Assembly (NCBI RefSeq): GCF_010500995.1 | Contig: NZ_QVMK01000004.1 | Coordinates: 62,001 to 126,000 of the forward strand | Source: Bacteroides sp. 224 | Lineage (GTDB): Bacteria > Bacteroidota > Bacteroidia > Bacteroidales > Bacteroidaceae | Length of the DNA stretch: 64,000 bases | Direction: 5' to 3' | Shown: piece by piece, positions 17,214 to 26,599 of the stretch | How the letters are laid out: each line of letters starts with the position of its first letter | How positions within the stretch are numbered: position 1 is the first letter of the stretch | Translations under genes and position numbers: made by a program | Notes under the pieces: generated by a model | Seen by the model: the letters and a program-made list of their open reading frames with translations, nothing else | Told to the model about the DNA's origin: nothing | The model's database searches: none

Positions 17214-17298
17214 CTCCACCCGGGTGTGGGTGGTTTCCCCATCCGGGTGGAGGAAGTTTCTCCATCCGGGTGTACAACCCCTCTCCACCCGGGTGGAG
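17214..17298. repeat. Palindrome array B: four 16-bp units at exact 23-bp period
   Basis: Units at 17214-17229, 17237-17252, 17260-17275 and 17283-17298 share the core CCGGGTG and fit CTCCACCCGGGTGGAG; the fourth is a perfect palindrome. Centres are exactly 23 bp apart. This GC-rich block stands out from its AT-rich surroundings. It lies between the end of tex (25 bp away) and rmuC, both on the minus strand. Confidence 0.85.
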
Positions 17299-17322
17299 AA
17301 AGATGTTTTAAACCGTTGAAAA

Positions 17323-19455
17323 TTAAGACTGTTCGACGCCTTTCATCGTTAATTGAATACGTTTCCGATCCATATCTACATCCATCACTTTAACCATAAC
17401 ATATTGATGAATGGATACAACTTCAGAAGGGTCTGAAATAAAACGATCTGCTAATTGCGAGAGGTGAACCAATCCATTTTCTTTAATACCTATATCCACA
17501 AAAGCACCAAAGTTGGTTATATTCCCAACAATGCCCGGAAGAATCATTCCCTCCCGTAAATCATTTATAGTACGTACGCTTTTATCAAACTCAAAAACTT
17601 TAATTGTTTTGCGAGGATCTCTTCCCGGCTTATCCAACTCCGACATAATATCCTTCAGTGTAGGTATTCCGATAGTAGGAGAGACGTATTTATTAATGTC
17701 GACTTTAGCCCTTAATTCTTTATCGGCAATCAAATCGGTAACTTTGCATTGCATATCTTTAGCCATCTGCTCTACTACATGGTAGCTTTCCGGGTGTACG
17801 GCTGTATTATCCAAAGGATTCGATGCATCCGGAATGCGTAAGAAACCGGCACATTGTTCAAATGCCTTGGCACCCATACGAGGCACTTTCAATATTTCTT
17901 TCCGAGATGCAAATGCTCCGTTATTTGCTCTGTAATTTACGATATTCTGCGCCAATTGTGGTCCTAATCCGGAAATATAAGTAAGGAGATGACTACTTGC
18001 TGTGTTTAGATTAACTCCCACCTGATTCACGCAATTCTCTACTGTCTGGTCTAATGATTTTTTGAGCTTAGTTTGATCTACATCATGTTGATATTGACCT
18101 ACACCAATAGATTTTGGGTCTATCTTCACCAACTCGGCCAAAGGGTCCATTAATCTACGACCTATTGAAACAGCTCCTCTAACTGTTACATCATAATCAG
18201 GAAATTCTTCACGGGCTATTTTGGAAGCCGAATAGATAGAAGCACCTTGTTCGCTTACCACAAATACCTGAATAGCTCTGTTGAACTGTTGGTTTGTAAC
18301 AAAAGATTCTGTTTCACGGCTGGCAGTACCATTACCTATAGCAATAGCCTGGATATTATATGCTTCTACCATTTTTCGAAGCTTAGAAGCTGCTTCCGAC
18401 ACTTTATTTACAGGAGGGTGAGGGTAAATATTTTCATTGTGAAGCAAGTTTCCTTGTTCATCTAAACAAACCACCTTACAGCCAGTCCTAAATCCGGGGT
18501 CTATGGCAAGTACTCTCTTTTGTCCCAATGGAGGAGCCAACAATAACTGCCGAAGATTTTCCACAAAAACCCGAATAGCTTCATCGTCTGCTTTTTCTTT
18601 TGAAAGAGATGCAAACTCCGTTTCGATAGAAGGCTTTAATAACCGCTTATACCCATCCAGAATGGCTTCCGATACTTGCTTACTACTTTCGTTATTATTG
18701 CGAATGATTAATCTTTCGATTTTTGATATGCACTCTTCGCTATCAATATCGATACTCACTTTTAATAACCCTTCGCTCTCAGCTCTTCGAATTGCTAACA
18801 AACGATGCGAAGTGCATCTTTTTAAAGAATCAGTTATATCAAAATAATCACGATACTTCACAGCTTCCTCTTCTTTTCCTTTTATAACCTTTGCTGTAAG
18901 GATGGCTTGTCTGGAAAATTGATTTCTAATCAGATTACGTACACGTTCATCTTCATTGATTTGTTCGGCTATAATATCCCGAGCACCTTTTAGGGCATCT
19001 TCTACACTTTTTACTTCTCCTTTTACATATAAACGCGCTTTATCTGTAATATTGTTTTCTCTTTGAAGCATCATGAGAAGAGCAAGTGGTTCCAAACCTT
19101 TCTGGCGAGCGGCTTCGGCTCTTGTTTTGCGTTTTGGTTTGTAGGGTAGATATATATCCTCGAGTACGGTAGCATCCCATGTTTCATTGATACGCTGCTT
19201 TAACTCTTCTGTGAGTTTACCTTGCTCTTCAATAGTAGATAGAATTGTATCTTTTCGTTTGGATATCTCACAGTATTTATCATTCAATTCTTTTATTTCT
19301 CCGATTTTCACTTCATCCAATCCGCCTGTAGCCTCTTTCCGGTAACGACTGATAAATGGAATGGTGGAACCATCATTCAATAATGTTAATGTGTTTTTGA
19401 CTTGATTTTTGCTGATACTCAGTCTATCTGATATCAATTGATGAAATAACTCCAT
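17323..19455 (-). CDS. tex: Tex-family S1 RNA-binding transcription accessory protein
   Basis: A 710-residue Tex/Spt6-like protein. The N-terminal helical region holds NDGSTIPFISRYRKEATGGLDE, the YqgF-like domain begins VLAIDPGFRTGCKVVCLD near residue 320, the helix-hairpin-helix part includes LNTASSHLLTYISGLGP, and an S1 domain ends the protein (GMILPGIVGNITNFGAFVDIG). It binds nucleic acids and affects transcription; the exact role here is not known. The start is at the ATG used by the family (MELFHQLISDRL). Confidence 0.95.
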   Translation of the reverse strand: MELFHQLISDRLSISKNQVKNTLTLLNDGSTIPFISRYRKEATGGLDEVKIGEIKELNDKYCEISKRKDTILSTIEEQGKLTEELKQRINETWDATVLEDIYLPYKPKRKTRAEAARQKGLEPLALLMMLQRENNITDKARLYVKGEVKSVEDALKGARDIIAEQINEDERVRNLIRNQFSRQAILTAKVIKGKEEEAVKYRDYFDITDSLKRCTSHRLLAIRRAESEGLLKVSIDIDSEECISKIERLIIRNNNESSKQVSEAILDGYKRLLKPSIETEFASLSKEKADDEAIRVFVENLRQLLLAPPLGQKRVLAIDPGFRTGCKVVCLDEQGNLLHNENIYPHPPVNKVSEAASKLRKMVEAYNIQAIAIGNGTASRETESFVTNQQFNRAIQVFVVSEQGASIYSASKIAREEFPDYDVTVRGAVSIGRRLMDPLAELVKIDPKSIGVGQYQHDVDQTKLKKSLDQTVENCVNQVGVNLNTASSHLLTYISGLGPQLAQNIVNYRANNGAFASRKEILKVPRMGAKAFEQCAGFLRIPDASNPLDNTAVHPESYHVVEQMAKDMQCKVTDLIADKELRAKVDINKYVSPTIGIPTLKDIMSELDKPGRDPRKTIKVFEFDKSVRTINDLREGMILPGIVGNITNFGAFVDIGIKENGLVHLSQLADRFISDPSEVVSIHQYVMVKVMDVDMDRKRIQLTMKGVEQS

Positions 19456-19482
19456 ATAATTCTAATTATATTATTTGAAACA

Positions 19483-19490
19483 CAAATGTA
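19483..19490 (-). promoter_or_regulatory. -7 box (TACATTTG) for tex
   Basis: The plus-strand CAAATGTA reads TACATTTG toward tex, predicting a leader of about 20 nt. No TTTG at the expected -33 distance. Confidence 0.45.
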
Positions 19491-19522
19491 GGTATTAATT
19501 TTCACAACTAATAAAATAGATG

Positions 19523-19530
19523 TATATTTG
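19523..19530 (+). promoter_or_regulatory. -7 box (TATATTTG) for the sensor kinase
   Basis: This matches TAnnTTTG and points to the kinase. Its final TTG is also the earliest in-frame start of the kinase frame, which argues against that start. Confidence 0.5.
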
Positions 19531-19560
19531 CTTAATAGAAGCCTATTTATAGATTGTAAG

Positions 19561-21507
19561 ATGAACAGCCAATCAGTAAGAACTTATTATACCCTATTTT
19601 GCATATTCACATTTATCTTTTTTAATGTGAGTTTTTTATATGCATCAGTAGCGATGAGCGACAACCCCATTTTAATTATTAGTTCTTATAATCCGGATTC
19701 CCGCAACACGGCTACTAATATTTCCGAGTTCATTGAAGAATACAATAAATTAGGAGGAACTAACGCTGTTCAGATAGAAAATATGAACTGTAGAAGTTTT
19801 TCTGAGTCTTTTTTATGGAAAGATAGAATGGCATCTATCCTTGATAAATATAGAGGGAATAATAAACCGCAACTTATCATATTATTAGGTCAAGAAGCTT
19901 GGGCATCTTATTTATCACAAGAAGATTCTATTTTGGTTGACATTCCGGTCTTCTCGGCAATGGCAAGTCGAAATGCAATTATATTGCCGGATAGTACCAC
20001 ATCTTCTTTAAAAAAATGGATGCCGGAATCGATAGACTTTATATCAGATTCTCTGACTCATCAAATAGAAGGAGGTTTTGTTTATGAATATAATTTTGAA
20101 GATAATATTAAATTCATAAGAAGTCTATACCCTGCCATTGAGAATATAGCATTTATATCTGATAACACATACGGCGGAGTATCCATTCAGGCATACGCCA
20201 GAAAAGAAATGGAAAAGTTCCCGGAACTGAATTTAATTCTTTTAGATGGCCGCACTCATACTATTTATACTATTGTAGAAGAATTACGCAAGCTTCCACC
20301 TAACACTGCATTATTATTGGGCACTTGGCGAGTAGATGAAAATGACGGCTATTTTATGCGAAACGCTACATACGCTATGATGGAGGCTATTCCTACAGTA
20401 CCTGTATTTTCTATAACTTCTATAGGATTTGGATATTGGGCCATTGGAGGTGTTATGCCTATTTATCGTAATTTTGGTAAAGACATAGCTCATCAGGTTA
20501 TCAATAAATTAAATGATCCTCACATCCATAATCAAGTGGTTATAATACCTAATCGGCTGATAGTTGATAGCAGGAAAGTTGAAGAGGTAGGCATTCATTT
20601 AGAATCATTGCCGTCAGGAACCGAATTGATTAATCTTGACACTTCTTTTTATGAAGAATATAAATATCAAATATGGGCAGGGGTAACCATTCTGGCAACT
20701 CTAACAATAGCTCTTCTTGTTTCATTATTCTTTTTCGTGAGAACTAAACGCCTGAAAGATAGTCTGGAGGTTTCCGAAGCTGAATTGCGTGTAGCTAAAG
20801 AAGCTGCTGAGGAATCTAATCGCCTGAAAAGTGCTTTTTTGGCAAATATGAGTCATGAAATTCGTACTCCTTTAAATTCTATTGTTGGTTTTTCCAATGT
20901 ATTAGCTATGGGAGTGGGCACTCAGGAAGAACAGTATTCCTATTCTGAAATTATTCAAGCAAATTCAGACCTTTTACTTAGGCTTATTAATGATATTTTA
21001 GATATATCAAGACTTGAAACCGGGAAGGTTACGCTTACACTTGAGATGTGTGATGTGGTACAATTATCTCAACAAGTATTAACAACAATGGAGTATTCAA
21101 AGAAAACAACTAATAAGTTCGTTTTTGAATCTGAATACACGACTTTTGAATTAAATACAGATAATCAGCGTATGCAGCAAGTAATGATTAATTTGCTTTC
21201 GAATGCTTCAAAGTTCACAAAAAATGGTACAATTACTTTATCATTTGATGTAGATAAAGTAAATAACAAAGCTGTTTTTGCAGTAACAGATACCGGATGT
21301 GGTATTCCTCCGGAAAAACGTGACGCTGTATTTGAGCGTTTCGAAAAGCTAAACGAATATGTGCAAGGCACAGGGTTGGGATTATCTATATGTAAACTGA
21401 TTACATCTAAATGGGGAGGAGATATTTGGGTAGATCCTGATTACAATGATGGTGCTCGTTTTATTTTTACTCATCCTTTGCATATAAAAACAGAGAGTAA
21501 GTCTTAA
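19561..21507 (+). CDS. Hybrid-like membrane sensor histidine kinase with ABC substrate-binding-like sensor
   Basis: About 648 residues from the ATG at 19561; the earlier TTG overlaps the promoter and is rejected. An N-terminal membrane segment is followed by a periplasmic domain of about 330 residues (NPILIISSYNPDSRNTA..., IPVFSAMASRN, GGVMPIYRNFGKDIA) that resembles ABC-type substrate-binding sensors. A second membrane helix is near 370-392. The kinase core has the phospho-acceptor His432 in SHEIRTPLNSIVGF, NLLSNASKFT (N box), DTGCGIP (G1), FERFEKL and GTGLGLSI (G2). There is no receiver domain and no cognate regulator next to it. Confidence 0.9.
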   Translation: MNSQSVRTYYTLFCIFTFIFFNVSFLYASVAMSDNPILIISSYNPDSRNTATNISEFIEEYNKLGGTNAVQIENMNCRSFSESFLWKDRMASILDKYRGNNKPQLIILLGQEAWASYLSQEDSILVDIPVFSAMASRNAIILPDSTTSSLKKWMPESIDFISDSLTHQIEGGFVYEYNFEDNIKFIRSLYPAIENIAFISDNTYGGVSIQAYARKEMEKFPELNLILLDGRTHTIYTIVEELRKLPPNTALLLGTWRVDENDGYFMRNATYAMMEAIPTVPVFSITSIGFGYWAIGGVMPIYRNFGKDIAHQVINKLNDPHIHNQVVIIPNRLIVDSRKVEEVGIHLESLPSGTELINLDTSFYEEYKYQIWAGVTILATLTIALLVSLFFFVRTKRLKDSLEVSEAELRVAKEAAEESNRLKSAFLANMSHEIRTPLNSIVGFSNVLAMGVGTQEEQYSYSEIIQANSDLLLRLINDILDISRLETGKVTLTLEMCDVVQLSQQVLTTMEYSKKTTNKFVFESEYTTFELNTDNQRMQQVMINLLSNASKFTKNGTITLSFDVDKVNNKAVFAVTDTGCGIPPEKRDAVFERFEKLNEYVQGTGLGLSICKLITSKWGGDIWVDPDYNDGARFIFTHPLHIKTESKS

Positions 21508-21551
21508 ACCAATTTGAAAGTAGAACTATATGATACTATCAAACTATTGCT

Positions 21552-21559
21552 TACCTTTG
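21552..21559 (+). promoter_or_regulatory. -7 box (TACCTTTG) for the His-rich protein/TonB receptor pair
   Basis: A TAnnTTTG match 24 bp before the ATG at 21583; transcription would start near 21566. No TTTG at the -33 position. Confidence 0.5.
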
Positions 21560-21582
21560 CATTCTCGAATTAACGAATAGTG

Positions 21583-21924
21583 ATGAGTCGATCAGCGTGT
21601 AGATTACTGGCTTGTTTTTTCTTTTCTATATTTGCCTATTACCAGGTCAATATAGCTATATTCACCCATGTACATTATATAAATGGGAGATACATCACGC
21701 ATTTTCACCCTACTAAAGGAGAGCATTCACACTCATGTGCTGAATGTGTTTTAATTAATGATTTTTCCACTTTATATTCGTTTTCTCCTTCTTCAAATAA
21801 TGAATTAATTCATGTAGATCAGTTATTGTGTTGTATAGAGGTTAAAGATACAACACCCATTATAAAAAGTACTCATCTCAAAGTTCTTTCTTTACGTGCT
21901 CCTCCTTCAAATATGATAATATAA
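21583..21924 (+). CDS. Small secreted or membrane His/Cys-rich protein
   Basis: A 113-residue protein of unknown family. A hydrophobic N-terminal segment (LLACFFFSIFAYYQ) suggests export. It is followed by a His-rich run (THVHYINGRYITHFHP, then HSHSCAEC) with several possible metal ligands. The ATG at 21583 is preferred to the GTG at 21580. It lies 41 bp upstream of a TonB-dependent receptor in the same direction, so a role in metal or metal-complex capture with the receptor is plausible but unproven. Confidence 0.65.
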   Translation: MSRSACRLLACFFFSIFAYYQVNIAIFTHVHYINGRYITHFHPTKGEHSHSCAECVLINDFSTLYSFSPSSNNELIHVDQLLCCIEVKDTTPIIKSTHLKVLSLRAPPSNMII

Positions 21925-21965
21925 TATAAATAGAAAAGTTATTATTAATCATATTCAATTTCAAA

Positions 21966-24260
21966 ATGAAGAATTATTTTATTCTACTCATGCTTTTTTG
22001 CATGGGTACAGAGGTTGTTGCCGTCAATCCGATAAAAGATGGCAATGTTATTGCCGGGCATGTAATAGTAAATGGAAGTGACGAAAATATAGCGTATGCC
22101 AGTATACTTATTCTGGAAACCGGAAAAGGTACGACAACGAATGAGCAAGGACAATTTGAATTCCGGAAAATACCGGCAGGTAAATACACATTAAGAGTTC
22201 AGGCTTTAGGGTATAAAACTCAGGAGAAATCAGTAATGGTAAGTTCCGAGTATGCCACTGTTGTTCACTTTAAAATGCACGAAGAAGCATTTGTTACAGA
22301 TGAAGTGGTAGTTTCGGCAAACCGCAATGAAGTTAACCGACGTTCGGCTCCTGTGGTAGTTAATGTGATGACTCCTAAGTTATTTGAATTGGTCAATTCT
22401 ACTGATTTAGCTAAAACGCTTAATTATCAGTCGGGACTTCGTGTGGAAAACAACTGTCAGAATTGTGGCTTTCCTCAGGTTCGTATTAATGGTTTGGAGG
22501 GTCCATATTCTCAAATACTAATCAATAGTCGCCCCATAATTAGTGCTCTTTCCGGCGTATATGGCTTGGAACAGATTCCTGCCAATATGATAGAGAGGGT
22601 AGAGGTAGTTCGCGGAGGAGGTTCTGCTCTTTTCGGGGCAAATGCCGTAGCAGGTACCATCAATATCATTACTAAAGACCCTATCAATAACTCTTTTCAA
22701 TTGGCCGGTTCATTATCAAACATGGACGGACAGTCTTGGGAACAATATTTCGGTGCAAATGCTTCGTTGGTAGGAAAAGATAACTCTTATGGTATAGCTC
22801 TTTACCAATCTTATCGAAACAGGAATCCTTATGACAGGGATGACGATGGTTTCTCGGAAGTAGGAAAACTGAATATGAATACATTTGGCGTGAGAGCCTA
22901 TTATCGCCCTAATCATTGGAGTCGTTTAAATATTGAGTATCATACAACAAATGAATTCCGCAGGGGAGGAAATGATTTCGACAAACAACCTCACGAAACC
23001 GATATAACAGAACAAACCAAACACATTATTAATAGTGGAGGACTAAGTTATGATACTTATTGGAAAGAAGATAAGCATAAACTTTCGATATATGGCTCTA
23101 TTCAGCATATAGATCGTAACAGTTATTACGGTGGTGGTCAAGATTTGGAGGCCTACGGCAAAACTGATGACTTAACCTGGGTAACCGGTGCTATGTATGT
23201 AAATAAGATGCGCAACTGTCTTTTTGCCCCTTCGGTATTTACGGGTGGTATTGAGTATCAAAACAATTCGTTAGATGATAATGTAAGAGATCGTAATATA
23301 AAACAGAATGTTCGTATTGGAGGAGGTTTTCTTCAGAATGAATGGAATATAAACCTCTTCACTCTTCTTGTTGGAGCCCGTTTGGATAAACACAACCTGA
23401 TAGACAATCTGATATTTAGCCCCAGAGCTAATTTAATGTATAAACCGAAAGAAAATTTTCAGGCCAGATTAAGTTTCTCTACAGGTTTCCGTGCTCCTCA
23501 AGCGTATGACGAGGATTTGCATGTTACTGTTGTACAAGGAGAAAGAGAATTAATAAAATTAGCCGACGGTCTTCGCGAAGAGCGTTCTACCAGCTATAGC
23601 GGTTCAGTGGATTGGAGTACTAATATAGGACATTGGCAGGCAAATCTATTGCTGGAAGGCTTTTATACAAACCTCGATCATGTATTCTTTCTGGAAAAAA
23701 TAGGAGAAAGTGAAAATGGAGATATCATAAAAGAACGTCGTAACGGAGAAGGTGCACGTGTATACGGGCTTAACCTGGATGCTAAATTAGCACACGGCCG
23801 CGAAGCCCAATTTCAATTAGGCTTTACCGCTCAACGCAGTAGATACAAAACAGATGAAGAATGGGCTAAAATAGGAGAAGGAGATGATGCTATATCATTG
23901 ACTACTAAGCGCATGACGCGTACTCCCGATTATTACGGATACCTTACTTTTACCTCTGCTCCATCAAAACAGTTTGATTTCTCCATATCTGGAGTATACA
24001 CAGGTAAGATGATTGTACCACATGAAGCCCAAGATGGTCCACGTATGGAAAATACACCGGATTTCGCAGATATGAATATTAAGCTAAATTACACATTTCC
24101 AATACGCGATCATATAAAGTTACAACTTAATTGCGGTGTACAGAACATCTTTGATTCTTTTCAGAAAGATTTAGATAGAGGAAAAGACAGAGACTCTGGT
24201 TATTTTTATGGTCCCACTCAACCCCGCACATTTTTTATAGGGTTTAAAATAACAAACTAA
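21966..24260 (+). CDS. TonB-dependent outer membrane receptor (CirA/FecA-like)
   Basis: A 764-residue receptor. A signal peptide (1-19) precedes a carboxypeptidase-regulatory-like domain (about 27-108, GHVIVNGSDENIAYASILIL). The plug follows (LNYQSGLRVENN...NGLEGPYSQILINSRPI...ERVEVVRGGGSALFGANAVAGTINI), then a beta-barrel ending in FIGFKITN with a terminal hydrophobic strand. The plug has a Cys pair in NNCQNCG, common in metal/haem/siderophore-type receptors of Bacteroidota. The substrate is unknown. The His-rich upstream protein points to a metal complex. Confidence 0.88.
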   Translation: MKNYFILLMLFCMGTEVVAVNPIKDGNVIAGHVIVNGSDENIAYASILILETGKGTTTNEQGQFEFRKIPAGKYTLRVQALGYKTQEKSVMVSSEYATVVHFKMHEEAFVTDEVVVSANRNEVNRRSAPVVVNVMTPKLFELVNSTDLAKTLNYQSGLRVENNCQNCGFPQVRINGLEGPYSQILINSRPIISALSGVYGLEQIPANMIERVEVVRGGGSALFGANAVAGTINIITKDPINNSFQLAGSLSNMDGQSWEQYFGANASLVGKDNSYGIALYQSYRNRNPYDRDDDGFSEVGKLNMNTFGVRAYYRPNHWSRLNIEYHTTNEFRRGGNDFDKQPHETDITEQTKHIINSGGLSYDTYWKEDKHKLSIYGSIQHIDRNSYYGGGQDLEAYGKTDDLTWVTGAMYVNKMRNCLFAPSVFTGGIEYQNNSLDDNVRDRNIKQNVRIGGGFLQNEWNINLFTLLVGARLDKHNLIDNLIFSPRANLMYKPKENFQARLSFSTGFRAPQAYDEDLHVTVVQGERELIKLADGLREERSTSYSGSVDWSTNIGHWQANLLLEGFYTNLDHVFFLEKIGESENGDIIKERRNGEGARVYGLNLDAKLAHGREAQFQLGFTAQRSRYKTDEEWAKIGEGDDAISLTTKRMTRTPDYYGYLTFTSAPSKQFDFSISGVYTGKMIVPHEAQDGPRMENTPDFADMNIKLNYTFPIRDHIKLQLNCGVQNIFDSFQKDLDRGKDRDSGYFYGPTQPRTFFIGFKITN

Positions 24261-24276
24261 CAACACAAAATCCCAC

Positions 24277-24322
24277 AATAAGGCTGTCTTAAGTAGAATA
24301 AAGGCAGCCTTATTGCTTTTTT
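24277..24322 (+). terminator. Rho-independent terminator after the TonB receptor
   Basis: AATAAGGCTG (24277-24286) pairs with CAGCCTTATT (24305-24314), with further pairing inside, followed by CTTTTTT. Confidence 0.88.
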
Positions 24323-24442
24323 GAAAAACTTTTGTAACATCTACTATTTTGTTTATCTCTTATTTAAGTTCGAATCCTCCCAATAATTGTTCTTTTTCTC
24401 CGATTTGCCGTAAGAATAGTTGTTTTAATGCCTAATTATCAA

Positions 24443-24450
24443 TACGTTTG
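24443..24450 (+). promoter_or_regulatory. -7 box (TACGTTTG) for the AraC-type regulator
   Basis: A TAnnTTTG match that predicts a leader of about 12 nt before ATG 24469. The in-frame TTG inside it (24448) is therefore not the start. Confidence 0.55.
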
Positions 24451-24468
24451 TATAAAACATTACGCCCT

Positions 24469-25368
24469 ATGACTACAAATACTCCAACCCCTCCTCCCCA
24501 GTATCAACTTGAGGTTTATCCTGCAGTCTCAAACTCTCAAAGATTTGCATCCATTCAGGATAATGATTTTATCATATTTAATGACCTCAAAAGTATGCCT
24601 TTATATGAAGCGCCTACCAGAATGGAAACCTCTGTGGTTTCAATTTGCACAAATGGCTATACAAGGATTACAATTAATATGCAGGAATATTATATATCTT
24701 CAGGCACATTATTGATAATATTTCCGGACCAAATTATGCAAAGCTTAGAAATAAGTGATGACTTTCAAGGAGTTTTCATTGCTGTTTCTAAGAAATTATC
24801 CGACGAAGTATATCCAAAACTAAAGGTTATACTTCCCCTGTTTTTCTATACAAAGGAATACCCTTGTATAAACTTATCTGGTGAGGAAGTAGGCTCTTTG
24901 ATGAATTACTATGATTTGTTCTGGGGTAAAATAAAGAGAGAGAACTCTTATTATAGTAAAGAAATCATTCAGGGTATTCTTGTTTCCATGTTTTACGAGA
25001 TATATGATCTTTACCGGCGGCGCGTTCCGCGTAAATCTGAAAAAAGAAACCGCAAAGAGGTTCTTTTTGATCAGTTTATGCGGTTACTATCAGAATCATA
25101 TAGAAAAGAGCGTAGTGTTAATTTCTATGCAAAAGAACTGTTTCTTACTCCAAAGCATCTCTCAAGTGTAGTAAAAGAAGTGAGTGGGAAAACAGCAGGC
25201 GAGTGGATTGATGTTTTTGTTATTTTCGAAGCAAAATCATTGCTTAAATCTTCCCAGAAGAATATCCAGGAAATATCTGATGAGTTGAACTTTGCCAATC
25301 AATCATTCTTTGGGAAATATTTCAAGCATTACACCGGAATGTCTCCCAAAGAATATCGAAAGCTATAA
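24469..25368 (+). CDS. AraC family transcriptional regulator
   Basis: About 299 residues. The N-terminal half (residues 15-180) is a cupin-like sensing region (TSVVSICTNGYTRITINMQEYYISSGTLLIIFPDQIM). The C-terminal half is a double helix-turn-helix of the AraC type (VNFYAKELFLTPKHLSSVVKE; IQEISDELNFANQSFFGKYFKHYTGMSPKEYRKL). Targets and ligand are unknown. It converges on prs with only 7 bp between the stops. Confidence 0.9.
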   Translation: MTTNTPTPPPQYQLEVYPAVSNSQRFASIQDNDFIIFNDLKSMPLYEAPTRMETSVVSICTNGYTRITINMQEYYISSGTLLIIFPDQIMQSLEISDDFQGVFIAVSKKLSDEVYPKLKVILPLFFYTKEYPCINLSGEEVGSLMNYYDLFWGKIKRENSYYSKEIIQGILVSMFYEIYDLYRRRVPRKSEKRNRKEVLFDQFMRLLSESYRKERSVNFYAKELFLTPKHLSSVVKEVSGKTAGEWIDVFVIFEAKSLLKSSQKNIQEISDELNFANQSFFGKYFKHYTGMSPKEYRKL

Positions 25369-25375
25369 CTTCAAT

Positions 25376-26314
25376 TTAAATAATATATTGTGAGCTTATA
25401 GACTCATTATTTAAGACCCTTCTTATTGTTTCTGCAAACATATCAGCAATACTGAGTTGTTTTACTTTTGAGCAACATTTGCAGAAGGGGATACTGTCGG
25501 TAAATACCATTTCTTCCAAGGCTGAAGCTAATACTCGCTCTGACGCAGGGTCAGACATCACACAATGACTGGCGATAGCGCGTACCGATTTAGCACCGGC
25601 TTCGAGCATAACATTAGCAGCTTTGGTGATGGTGCCGGCAGTGTCTACGATATCATCTACCAATACAACATTTTTGCCTTCTACATCACCAATAATCTGC
25701 ATAGTTGCTACTTCATTGGCTTTCGCGCGGGTTTTGTTGCATAATACCAAAGGCACACCTAAATATTTAGAAAAGGTACTTGCACGTTTTGAACCTCCTA
25801 CATCAGGAGTCGCAATAACCAAATCGTCTAACTTTAGCGATTGTATATAAGGTAGAAATACGGCCGAACCATATAAATGATCTACAGGAATATTAAAAAA
25901 ACCTTGAATCTGATCGGCATGTAAATCCATAGTGATTAAACGATCGATACCTGCAACTGATAGCAAATCGGCCACCAACTTAGCACCAATAGATACACGA
26001 GGTTTGTCTTTTCTGTCCTGACGGGCCCAACCAAAATAAGGCACTACCGCAATGACACTTTTAGCCGATGCTCTTTTGGCTGCATCAACCATTAAAAGAA
26101 GCTCCATCAAATTGTCGGAGTTCGGGAATGTTGATTGAACTAAAAAAACATCTGCTCCACGGATCGATTCTTCGTAAGAAACAGCAAACTCACCGTCAGC
26201 AAAATGAGTAATATTCATATTACCCAGAGGACAATTAAGACTAGTGCAGATTTTCTCTGCCAGGTATCTCGATTTAGTACCCGAGAATACCATAAAATTG
26301 GCTTTTTCGCTCAT
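25376..26314 (-). CDS. prs: Ribose-phosphate pyrophosphokinase
   Basis: A 312-residue PRPP synthase making phosphoribosyl pyrophosphate from ribose 5-phosphate and ATP. It contains FADGEFAVSYEESIRGADVFLVQS, YFGWARQDRKDKPR (flexible loop), the metal-binding DLHADQIQGFF, and the PRPP loop VVLVDDIVDTAGTI. Full length. A promoter TTTG-N20-TACCTTTG precedes it. Confidence 0.97.
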   Translation of the reverse strand: MSEKANFMVFSGTKSRYLAEKICTSLNCPLGNMNITHFADGEFAVSYEESIRGADVFLVQSTFPNSDNLMELLLMVDAAKRASAKSVIAVVPYFGWARQDRKDKPRVSIGAKLVADLLSVAGIDRLITMDLHADQIQGFFNIPVDHLYGSAVFLPYIQSLKLDDLVIATPDVGGSKRASTFSKYLGVPLVLCNKTRAKANEVATMQIIGDVEGKNVVLVDDIVDTAGTITKAANVMLEAGAKSVRAIASHCVMSDPASERVLASALEEMVFTDSIPFCKCCSKVKQLSIADMFAETIRRVLNNESISSQYII

Positions 26315-26353
26315 TGATTATAAATAGTAGTTACCTAATGGTTAATTTGCTTG

Positions 26354-26385
26354 CAAAGGTATGAATTCTCCTACCATTATACAAA
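26354..26385 (-). promoter_or_regulatory. prs promoter TTTG-N20-TACCTTTG
   Basis: Minus-strand TTTG (26382-26385), 20-nt spacer, TACCTTTG (26354-26361). The leader is about 33 nt. Confidence 0.75.
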
Positions 26386-26541
26386 GACTTATTGTAGAAA
26401 AATAAAGTTGTTGAGTATTCGATACTCTTCGATATTTCTCTTAACTTAATTATTTAACACTTGTATAATAGAAAATGAAAAATTGTTTATTCTGCTTGTA
26501 AAGAAGCTCCTAAGATGTCTCACAATTATAAATATTATTAA

Positions 26542-26549
26542 TATATTTG
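26542..26549 (+). promoter_or_regulatory. -7 box (TATATTTG) for the second TonB receptor
   Basis: A TAnnTTTG match 50 bp before the ATG at 26600; no clear -33 TTTG. Confidence 0.5.
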
Positions 26550-26599
26550 CATCAATATACAAAACATCTTAATCGATTTTATTAACAAAAAACAGAATT

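Noticed and set aside
24368..24390. GTTCGAATCC, a tRNA T-loop-like motif
   Set aside because: Flanking bases do not form T-arm or acceptor stems and no other tRNA arms are present upstream.
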